The notes under the pieces are model-generated. The model saw nothing but the letters and a program-made list of their open reading frames with translations, was not told where the DNA came from and did no database searches. Below are positions 54,210 through 64,000 of a stretch of DNA of 64,000 nucleotides, one piece after another. The stretch comes from Impatiens glandulifera. Lineage: Eukaryota; Streptophyta; Magnoliopsida; Ericales; Balsaminaceae. Position 1 is the stretch's first letter; the number at the start of each line of letters is the position of its first letter. The stretch spans positions 15,941,889-16,005,888 of the forward strand of contig NC_061864.1 in NCBI RefSeq assembly GCF_907164915.1. The letters are read 5' to 3'. A program made the translations under genes and the position numbers.

Positions 54210-54645
54210 TCAAATTGAGACTATTTATTGGGGATAATTGAAATTTCGGACATCTTCTTTTAAAATTTACAATTTAGAGGTTTTATTGTTAAAATTTTAC
54301 AAAAAAAAGGTTTAAACGCCGTTAATTTATTATCTATATGATATTTATAAATAATTAATTTAAAAAATAATGTCACTAATTTAACTACCGAATTTCGACG
54401 AATGGAGTATTTTTGACTACTGAATCTTCTGAAATTTGGTAACCAAATACGCTAAAATTCAGTAATTAAATTAATGACATGAAATTTTTATTTATTTATT
54501 TATAAATACACGTAGATAATAAGAACGAAATTAAAACCGTTAAGATAAAATCTTGTTTTTTTTATAATTTGTCCAATAAAAAGTCCTAAATAGTAAGATT
54601 TGAAAGAGAATATCAGAAATGAAAAATCTCAATTTGTCTTAGCTC
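54210..54645. repeat. Long imperfect palindrome (MITE-like)
   Basis: The left half (CAAATTGAGA at 54213, ATTATCTATATGATATTTATAAATAA, here cut as ATTATCTA and ATTTATAAATAA, then GTCACTAATTTAACTACCGA) is the approximate reverse complement of the right half, ending TCTCAATTTG near 54637. The centre is near 54430. No clear target duplication was found. Confidence 0.65.
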
Positions 54646-57600
54646 AACTTCTATTATGAGAATTTTTTTTTATTTGCTAGGGGTTGTTATAAGATTTAAT
54701 AATTTTGTATACAAACGAATGAAATTGAATAAATAAGGAACTAAAATATTGAGAATTATCTTAATTTAATCGTTAAAAAAAAGAATGGAAGCTAAAACTA
54801 TTCCACAAAATCTTAGTTGTTATATTACTTATTTAAATTTAAGACGTTATTAGTGAAAATTATATAAAAGAATTTTAATTTTTAGACAACATTATTGTCC
54901 CAACTGAATTAATCTTAATTTAATATTCTTAAATAGAAAAAAAGATTATTACTTAATATAACTCATTCGATCGACTATACCCTACTTTTGGTTATGCCTA
55001 CCACATTATTGAGATTTTGGGGCCATATAACAGTGTTGTCACGATGACTCTATATGTATATACTTATAATTGATTAAGACCAATCATTTAATTTACGGTT
55101 TAATGTGAATTTAAAATCATTTTTTCAATTAGTTTATAGTTGTAATTGTTTTAAGTTGAAAAAAATCAGCTCAATTTTTTATTCAGATTTCAGATTGAGA
55201 AATGAAAACTTAATTTAGAAATATTCAAATATTAATTTTTCATTTAAATAGGCCCTATAACTAACTGATAAAATGTTTTTCGGTTTGAATTTAGTCGATA
55301 TAATGGTTAGACGGTTCCAATTAAGCTTAAATTGCTTTAAAATGCAGGGACGACTTAAGTTAACCTTTTGATCTGATTGTTGATTCTGTGACCTAAGTTC
55401 GTTAAGTCGTTGGAAGCCAGTAAATCCATAAGAATGCATGGCTATGGTCACATTTCAAATAAATAAAAAATCATGAGTAGCTAAAAAAGAAAATATATTA
55501 AATGGAGAACACGTTGATTCTCCACTATATATATATTTTAAACAACATTATGTTTAAATTATATTTAAGAAAGATAAAATATAAACTATATAAACCAATA
55601 GAACATATTTTCTTATTAAAAATAAATATATAAAATAATTTATGCCATACACAATTGCTAAGAAGGTCCATAATATCGTCACTAAAGATTATAACAAACA
55701 AGTTCAAATTTGTCAAAACCGAAAATATGATTTAAAAATATATTGATTACAAGTATTATAATTACTCTAACTCGCTCAATACATAAATATAAAATAATAT
55801 TAAAATTGTGTGTCTTAATATTTATTGTGTTTAAACAATTTTCTTTATAGATGAATCATTTAAAAAAGAATTATATCTCCTTAATATATAAAGATACAAA
55901 TAATAATCATAATCAACATATTCATATTATAAAAAAGCAAACACTATTATTAATGTCTACATAATTATCTTTTTTGAAGAGAGCGAAAAAATTTCTACTA
56001 AACAAAATAATTATAAAAAATGTATTATGAATCAATTGTCCATATTTAATTATTGTTTTATATTTTATAACACAAAATTAATATGAAAATAATATTTAAG
56101 ATTAATTTATAAAAAAATCCTATTATTTAATTAATGTAATAATAATATTTATATGATTAATATAATTCAAAATTTCATTTTTTTTTAAAAAAAATTTAAC
56201 TGATTCAAATTTATAATCGGGTTAATTTGCAAATTAACAATACAATATATTTACTCTAACCAAACGGATAGTGCAATGTGGTGCGATGAGAAATAATTTG
56301 AGAAAATTGCTTTCCTAGATATATAAACTATATAAAATTAATACAAAATTTTAAAATTATATAAATAAAATGTTATCTGTTTATATTTTAAATTCAATTT
56401 TATTTTTATTTGTAAATTTAAGTACTGTTGTAATTATATTGTTAGCTTTCAAGTTATATATATATATAACAATTTAATCTTATTTTTAAAATTTAACCGC
56501 TTTATGTTTTAAAAGCGGTTCAATTTCAACCCACAAATTAATAATCCGATCTTTAATCTAACCTATCATTTTAATTTATCTTTCTCATAATTCTTAATTT
56601 TTCATTTATATAATAACAAAATATTTTCACTCTCTATTCACTTTCATTTTTTATTTTCAAGTTCAACATTCTCTATAGTTTTAATTTGTAAGCTTCAAAT
56701 AGGTAATAATAACAAAAATGTTATATTTGTCAACTTCTAAAACATAACGATGCAAATAATGATATTTTTATCTGTGTTTTTAATATTTAGTATATAAAAA
56801 ATATAAATAAAATTTAATTCATATTTTAGTCGGGTAATGAGATACCCGTCGAGGATCGAGTACCCAATGAAGGGAGATATAAATACAAATAGAAATACCC
56901 GTCGGGTTCAGAATCGAATAATAAAATAAAAATTGGGTCGCAATGGGTACTTTATTATCTGACGGATAGGGTACCCGTTGTCATTCTACTCTAATAAAAT
57001 ATGTTAGTGCGAAAAAGTGATTATTAAAATGTAAAAAAATTTGACACTTCCAAGATACAATTAAAATATGAATTTACTTACTAATACATCATTTTCAAAT
57101 ATGATAAATAATTAATGTTCCCGAATTATCTATAATCATTGAGTTGTTGACGAAGTTAGTGAATTATTGGCCATAAAAAAATACATGTATTAATGCTTTA
57201 AAGGCTTGTCATCAATAGAACTATAGAAGCCCGGCCTCCCTCAATAAACTAATTAATTAATTTGGATATAAGCTTCTCATTTTACAATATAAAATTAATT
57301 TTAATTTATAGATAGAAAATTAGACAACCACACGTATAATGAACCAACCACAAACAATTAAACAAATCAAGTTCAAATTAAATAATATTAATCAAATTAA
57401 ACTTTCAAAAGAAATTAGCTAATCAAAACAGTTGGTTGATCCTTTTTTTTATTATTATTATTGTAAACATCGTATTACATTTTTTAACTTTTTTGTCATC
57501 ACTAGTTCTCATAGATCTACAATTAATTTTCTCAATCTCATTAATGTTTGCTTTATTATAATTAGAGATGATTTTCTAAAAGGTATCTTCTCAATCTATT

Positions 57601-57959
57601 TACATTCCCTAAACATGTGGTTCCCCATTCCTTGTATGTAAAATAAGGCAAGTTGATCTTACTTTGTAACCCTATTTTCATATATCGACGCAGTACTCAT
57701 TCTAGCATGATTGGGGAACATCGTATCATTGAATTTCTTCTCTCGAGACTCATCACAATTCGAAGAGCATACAACCAACCACGACCACTATTGAGATGAT
57801 TTGAATTGATGATGCAAGGAAAAAGAATATTGAACAAAAGGAAAGTATATCTTTTTATTTTGTAATCTTGATTTAAGGAAATAAGATTAACACAAAAAAA
57901 ATATGATCTTTTGTTATGGTAATATTACTAGAAAAGTATTTTGATAATATTTTAGAGAT
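54646..57959. other. Intergenic region
   Basis: AT-rich, with no gene seen. A hAT-like fragment with GGGTACCCG text lies at 56825-56990. Runs of A and T and short AT repeats (56455-56468) fill the rest. Confidence 0.4.
56825..56990. mobile_element. Fragment of a hAT-like MITE with GGGTACCCG motif
   Basis: GATACCCGTCGAGGATCGAG, AATACCCGTCGGGTTC and GGTACCCGTTGTCATTCTA occur in order. The last string is the mirror of the TAG.ATGACAA.GGGTACC start of a common plant hAT MITE family. The left end is missing. Confidence 0.4.
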
Positions 57960-58271
57960 TATTTGCCAAAATATTGTGTCGACCTAGTTGAAGACTATTT
58001 AAAGGTGCAGTCGGGCACTTCAGAAAGTTGAAGTTTTTGCCTTGAGAGCATCATTTTCAGTCTCAGTTCTGTATCTGTTAGGGTTACGGGGGACCGGGTG
58101 TTATATAAACGCGTGTCATAACCCTAGTCTGTACTGTTGTAATCTCTATTCTGATCTCCTAATAAGATTCTCTCTTTCTGGTGGACGTAGTCAAGTTTTA
58201 TCTTGGTGAACCACGTTAAAATCTGTGTCGTTCTTTATTTCTTACGTCATCTATTACATCCCGTTACAACA
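57960..58271 (+). mobile_element. Probable solo LTR of a Copia element (3' part)
   Basis: TTATATAAACGCG serves as a TATA box. It is followed by CTAATAAGATTCTCTCTTTC, GGTGGACGTAGTCAAGTT, TGAACCACGTTAAAATCTGT and TTCTTTATTTCTTACG. GTGGACGTAG...GAACCACGTTAAA is very typical of Copia LTR 3' halves. No coding region or primer site follows, so it is a solo LTR or a truncated end. The left border is uncertain. Confidence 0.6.
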
Positions 58272-59809
58272 GCCACCTTGCTCATTGAAGCAATATCAAT
58301 TGCCTCATCCGATTGTTCTACATGCCATAAACAACCAAAACGGTCATTACAAAACGGTGAGTCTGAACACATGCAATTGGAAGAAAAGAATGTGTTCAGA
58401 AGTTCAAAAACAAATAATGAAACAAAGTTCAAAAACAAATAATGAAACAAATTAAATAGTGACGTCTATACAAGAGCAAAATTAAACCACTCTCCTACGG
58501 AAAACAAAATAAAAAAACAACTTCCAATCAAGTATATGTGTTAAACTTTTAGATAAACTTAATTGAATAAAATCTCTTTTAAAATATGAAATGTGTTAAA
58601 TTTAGATATTACAAACTAAGAACTTAAAATTTGAAGTGGAAGTGACGGTGAAAGAATCGTGCTATTTTCTTCTGGAGTCCCTATACATACAAATTAACTC
58701 TAAAACGGAATAAATGGTATAATCAGATATCATGTCATTAATATTGCTTTTTTCATGTGTTATAAAGTAAACAAACTTTATTTTAAAAAAATCAGAAAAG
58801 AAAAAGAAAAAAATAATATTCTTTGCCTATAGCTGAACTCGGGGGAGGTCTTATATGGGGTATTGTAATTTGTAATATAAGAAACAAACTTCCATTTTAT
58901 TTCTTTCCTTTTCTTGAGGCTGTGTAAATTAAAAGAAATAAAAAATCATTTCCAACAACTCAAAATGGATTTTGTTGTCAACTACTATATATATATAGCA
59001 CCTTTTTGGGATTCATCGTGGATTAATAACTGTAGATTTATAACTCATGTAGTGTTGTGGATTTATGTAGATTTATAACTATTTGTTACTCATTAATTAA
59101 TTTATGATTTAAAATAATGTTTTCAATTAATCACGTAGTAGTTATGTAATTGTATCTAATTAAATTAATAACCACAATTTCATCTTAATCACATTTCTAT
59201 AATAAATAAAATTATTTTTATTTATAAAAAATAATTGATTGCAACCCACATTACTAATCACTCTTAAATTTATTTATTTGGTAAGACAGTGATTTAACAT
59301 AAATTCAACTCCAATTTAAGGTATTTTAAATGAGAATCGAGTATCTGATTTTTAATTTTTTATGCATCAACTCCTTTTACTTTAAGTTATTTTATTGAGT
59401 TAGCCCTCCAATTCAATTTAAGACGTTTTAATTAAAAATATAACATTTATTCACTTAGACAAAACTCTTGACATACCTAATTAGTTAGTTTTCTTGTTAG
59501 AAAGCCTTAAGATGTGGGATAGTTTTTGTGAAAAGAAGATTCCTTGTAAAATGAAATTAACAAAATTAACAATTCAGATATTGTTTTTTGAGTCATTATC
59601 TTTTGATATCAAACAAGGCCTAAATTAAATTCTGCCTATATATAGAGCCACCATAATACACATCCAAATACTCATTCTTCATCTCTCTCTCTCTCTCTCT
59701 CATTGTTGTGTCTTCCTATATATACATATTCAATCATTTTCACCTGATTTTATAAGAATAAAATAAAATCTCTCTCAATATCTCACTCCTTATAATATAA
59801 TATATAGCC
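58272..59809. other. Upstream region of the sulfate transporter gene
   Basis: AT-rich. A 22-base unit (AGTTCAAAAACAAATAATGA...) is repeated in tandem at about 58401-58450. The last 200 bases hold the promoter and leader of the SULTR gene. No other gene is seen. Confidence 0.45.
59634..59646 (+). promoter_or_regulatory. TATA box of the sulfate transporter gene
   Basis: CCTATATATAGAG, about 165 bases before the ATG. A (CT)n tract at 59682-59701 lies in the presumed leader. Confidence 0.6.
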
Positions 59810-62800
59810 ATGAAAATGAGATCAAGTGAAGATGAAATGGAATCATTTTCATCTATTCACAAGGTGAATTTCAGTACTGCTCCAAGAAGTTTCCCAACTT
59901 TACTAAAGGATCATGTGAAAGAAACCCTATTCCCCGACGATCCATTCCATCAGTTCAGGAACGAGTCATCTTCTTCAAGAAGAGTCATCAAAGTCTTAAA
60001 ATACTTCGTACCCGTTTTCGAATGGCTTCCAAACTACACTTTCAACTTATTCAAATACGATCTTCTAGCCGGAATCACCATTGCCAGTCTTGCCATTCCT
60101 CAAGGAATCAGTTATGCCAAACTCGCCAACGTCCCACCCATTAACGGCCTATGTAAGTTCTTTTTATTTATAGTATCGTTTTCATGTTAATTTTTTTTAA
60201 GGTCTTACTTATATATTTTTGTTTTTGATCATGATATGGGGAGAAAAGATTCGAGCTTTGTGCCTCCTCTGGTGTATGCAATATTTGGAAGTTCAAAACA
60301 CGTGGCGGTGGGAACGGTGGCGGCTTGTTCATTGCTGATATCGTCAATTATAGGAGAAAAGGTGTCGCCAATTCAGGACCCAACTTTGTATCTCAATCTC
60401 GTCTTCACCGCTACTTTTATCTCCGGCGTTTTCCAGACCGCTATGGGTTTTTTAAGGTATTTTTTTATTTTATTTATTATTTAGTATGAAATATGATTTA
60501 TTGATTTATTGATTTATTTATTTATTTATAGGCTTGGAATATTGGTGGATTTCTTGTCTCATTCGACGATCACCGGATTTATGGGAGGGACTGCTACCAT
60601 CATCATCCTCCAACAACTTAAGGGCGTGTTTGGAGTCATCCATTTCACTACCAAGACCGACGTCGTTTCAGTCGCACGTGCTCTTCTTGCCCACCGACAT
60701 GAGGTACTTCACCATTTCTATCCTAATGGTTACCTTAAACCATAGTAATTATGGCGGTTTGGATTTAGTTGATAAGTGTCCAACACTATTAAATATAAAT
60801 AATATATTTTTTTTTTCATATTTTTATAAGATTAATTTTAATTTTTTTTATAATAATATATATATATATATTATTTGAAATTGCTATAGGACAAAGATTA
60901 TAACAACATATAAAATTTTAATATATTATAAAACATTATTTTATATAATTTTATCATAATATTTTTTATAATTTTAAGAGAATATAATATAAACGGTATT
61001 AAAACTGAATAGGCAGAGACGAATTAAAACGTAACACGATGATAAATATATTCTTTGCTGTTATTAAACCCATTTTCATCCATAATTAGGATTTCATATA
61101 ACTATTCTTTAGATTTTGACAAAGATTGTCCATGTACGTATGCTACATATTACAATTAAAAAACAAAATTTTAGTGGGTTGGTATTGTATTCTCAGAATA
61201 TAAATCCTATAATTTTTTTTCATTAAAAATCCAAAGAGATCTTTTTTTTTTCTTTTGTTGGCCAATTAATTTAGTATATAATTTATTCTTTTTATTAATT
61301 TATTTATTTTCACAACAATATTTTTTGAGGTAACAAATAATAAATGCACACATCCCCGAAAGTATATACGTGTCTGTAATGGGACTCTCAAAGTTTTTTG
61401 TCGTTTTCAAATTCAGAATAATATTAGTACAGTTGCCAAAAATATATTTTTTATTAAATTATCTTATCTATCATAAAATTGATCAAACTTTTCTTTTATG
61501 TTCACTAATATTAATTTCCTTAATTCATTTCACAAATTTAATTTTTATTCTTTTATAATATTTCTTGTATAGTGGCGATGGGAAAGCGCAGTGGTCGGCA
61601 TCATCTTCCTTGCATTCCTTCAATTCACCAAATATGTGGTAAGCATGTTTGAAAACACTTAAATTCGAAATTTATAAATTTATTTGAAACATATTTTTGT
61701 AAAATATATATTTTAAATTGCAGAAACAAAAGAAGCCAAAACTATTTTGGGTGTCAGCAGTGGCGCCTATGGTGGTAGTTGTTACTGGTTGTCTTTTTGC
61801 ATATTTTGCTCATGCTGAGAAACATGGAATTCAAACGGTAATTAAATATTGTGTGCCAAACGGGACTTACAAATTATAAGTGTAGAAACTATATGTATTT
61901 TTCATAATTATAATTATAATTATTTTATTTTTTAATAGTTCTGTTAAGAAAAAAAAGGTAATAAAACCCTCCCCATTCATTCCTATTACACGTTTCACAC
62001 AAACATGGTAGACGAATTTATTCCCTATAAATAATAAATAATTAATATCATCATCATCTAGATCTGATCTACTTCAATAGTCTTATCTATTTATTTTAAA
62101 AAATCACTAGGTATAATAAAGCTATATATATAAAACACAAATTTCAAATTATCTTTTCACTGCTTTTCAACTTTTTATTATAAAATATATTTAATTTCTC
62201 ACTAACCCAATATCAGCCAATTATAAATCATTATCCTAATCTCACACCAAAGTCCAAATTTATGTCATTTAATTACTATTCACTAATTTTATTTGATTTT
62301 TTTTTCCGATTAAGGTGGCTCGATTAGAAAGGGGAATAAATCCATTTTCCATTAAACGCTTGACTTTCGACTCCAAGTATATTTCAGCACCTCTTAAAGC
62401 TGGATTAATCACGGGAATGATTGCTCTTGCTGTAAGCATAATTCAAAAAATTACTATATATTATTTATAAAATGTAAAAAAATATTTGATTATTTATAAA
62501 AACATTACAGGAAGGGATATCAATTGGGAGAAGTTTTGCCATAATGGAGAATGAACATGTTGATGGGAATAAAGAGATGATTGCTTTTGGTTTTATGAAT
62601 ATTATTGGATCACTAACTTCATGTTACTTAACTACAGGTATATATTTAAATTATAAACTATATTTATTTTTATATGGCAAAATAATAATAATAGTAAATT
62701 CATTTGATTTTTTAAATTTATGCAGGGCCATTTTCAAAGACAGCAGTGAATTTTAATGCTGGTTGTAAAACAGCAATGTCTAATGTGGTGATGGCAATAT

Positions 62801-64000
62801 GCATGTTACTTACACTTCTCTTATTGGCTCCTCTCTTTAGATTTACTCCTTTGGTGGCTCTTTCTTCCATTATCATCTCAGCCATGCTTGGTCTTATTGA
62901 ATATGAAAAGTTTTACCATCTCTTTAAAACCGATAAATTCGATTTCCTTATTTGCGCTGCTGCATTCTTTGGCGTTTCCTTCATCAGCATGGATATCGGC
63001 TTAGTTCTGTCGGTGAGAAGAAAAAAAAACAAATTAATCTGATCCGATTTTGTTTAAATGTTGTGTGTGACAAATTTTTATTGTAATTAATTTTAGGTTG
63101 GACTTGCTCTATTGAGGTCACTTTTATATGTGGCTAGACCAGCCACTTGTAAGCTTGGGAACATCCCGGACTCGAACTTGTATCGAGATGTCGAACAATA
63201 TCCACAGGCGATTGGGATCCCTGGTTTCCTAATCCTCCAGCTCGGTTCTCCTATTTATTTTGCTAATTGTGGTTACATAAGGGAAAGGTACACAAAGTTC
63301 AAAACCCTAATTTGTTAGATTATCGTGATATATGTTTTTTTGGGAAATATATAACATATTTCATTAATTTATTAAATCGTGAAAATCATTGTTCAAGTTA
63401 TGCGATATGAATTGTCATAAATTATTCAAAATCGACATTAAAGATGACATAAGATCAGAAATTTTTTTTCCGTGATATTGTGAATAATGAAACTGTTTAA
63501 GGAATTGATTTGGTTTTACTTTTGGAAATTGTACAGGGTATTGAGATGGGTTAGAGATGAACAAGGTATTGCTCAAGGCAACTATGTTGAGAACATTTTG
63601 CTGGATTTGGGAGGTAAATATAATTATATAAAATTTGGAAAACAAATTAAGAATGCATCTAGATGTAATACCGTGTTTTAATAAAAAAAAACATTCTATT
63701 GAAATTTAAGATCTAAATTCGTCTAATAAATATTGAAATCTGTTATTATTTGTCGGTTTAAATAAAATGTGAATAGTTTTAGGGTTTATTATTGGTTTAG
63801 ATGTTTATAATATTATTTATTTTTTTAATCTGAATTCAAACTAGAAACAAGTTATATTATTGCATTTATGTCTTAATAGTGTATCATGTTAAATAATAAT
63901 AATAATAATAATAAATTGGACAGGCGTGACATCCATTGATATAACTGGGATTGAGACCCTTGAAGAAATACACAAAGCTTTAAAAGCAAAAGGAATCAAG
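59810..64000 (+). CDS. SULTR3;5: Sulfate transporter, SULTR3;5-like (3' end outside the window)
   Basis: A SLC26/SulP membrane protein with many transmembrane helices and a cytosolic STAS domain; group 3 SULTRs are linked to sulfate allocation and plastid sulfate uptake, and SULTR3;5 is reported to act with SULTR2;1 in root vasculature. Exons: 59810-60152, 60249-60456, 60532-60703, 61573-61638, 61724-61837, 62315-62431, 62511-62637, 62726-63012, 63097-63287, 63537-63613, 63924 to the edge; all phases agree. Landmarks: KETLFPDDPFHQFRN, ITIASLAIPQGISYAKLAN, GLYSSFVPPLVYA (family signature, across exons 1/2), LGILVDFLSHSTITGFMGGT, EGISIGRSFA, DGNKEMIAFG, TAVNFNAGCKTAMSNV, and the STAS start SIDITGIETLEEI at the end. 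The N-terminal VNFSTAPRSF, YFVPVFEWLPNY and CKLGNIPDS point to SULTR3;5 rather than 3;1-3;4. No frame break is seen in the visible part. Confidence 0.95.

Noticed and set aside
57432..57641. 69-residue plus-strand frame rich in F, Y, I
   Set aside because: Composition follows the TTATTA-rich DNA; no motif, no flanking exon.

Overview
The window is nuclear DNA of a flowering plant, almost certainly a eudicot. It is very AT-rich. Genes are interrupted by short AT-rich GT..AG introns. The recognisable proteins belong to plant-only or plant-expanded families: OVATE repressors, YUCCA, kinesin-13B, RABF2, an arabinogalactan peptide and a group 3 SULTR. Intergenic DNA is full of degraded LINE, Copia and Gypsy-type elements, SINEs and MITEs. 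I could not name the species.

Layout. An OVATE repressor gene (780-1625, +) opens the window. It is followed by a Mutator-like element carrying a broken Dof zinc-finger fragment (3704-4714), a LINE relic (about 5030-7230, minus) and a Tourist-like MITE (7273-7990). An OFP17-like gene (10248-10778, +) is next, then an AT-rich repeat desert and a Tat/Ogre-like retrotransposon remnant (11.0-16.5 kb). A YUCCA auxin-biosynthesis gene lies at 16551-18853 (minus, 4 exons). From 19.4 to 23.0 kb there is a nest of three elements: an old Copia-like relic, split by a young non-autonomous LTR element (19801-22580), whose 5' LTR is itself split by a hAT-type MITE (19984-20477). A second degenerate Copia element occupies 25730-28641. 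KIN13B (33510-38672, minus, 12 exons) and a RABF2/Rab5 gene (41073-42705, minus, 7 exons, with a one-base frameshift as sequenced) follow. A small arabinogalactan peptide gene (47800-48097, +, 2 exons) is followed by a 1.7-kb tandem duplication. A SULTR3;5-type transporter (59810 to the window end, +, at least 11 exons) is cut by the edge.

The genes do not form a pathway; they are ordinary separately transcribed plant genes. Two OVATE-family genes and a YUCCA gene sit within 18 kb, but no functional link can be read from that. Exon structures were derived by hand from splice sites and family conservation. Phases close for every gene except RABF2, where one extra T in a T6 run breaks the frame. 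The least expected object is the Mutator-like element with a captured Dof domain: 10-bp target duplication, arms of about 300 bp, and a zinc-finger pseudogene in the loop.
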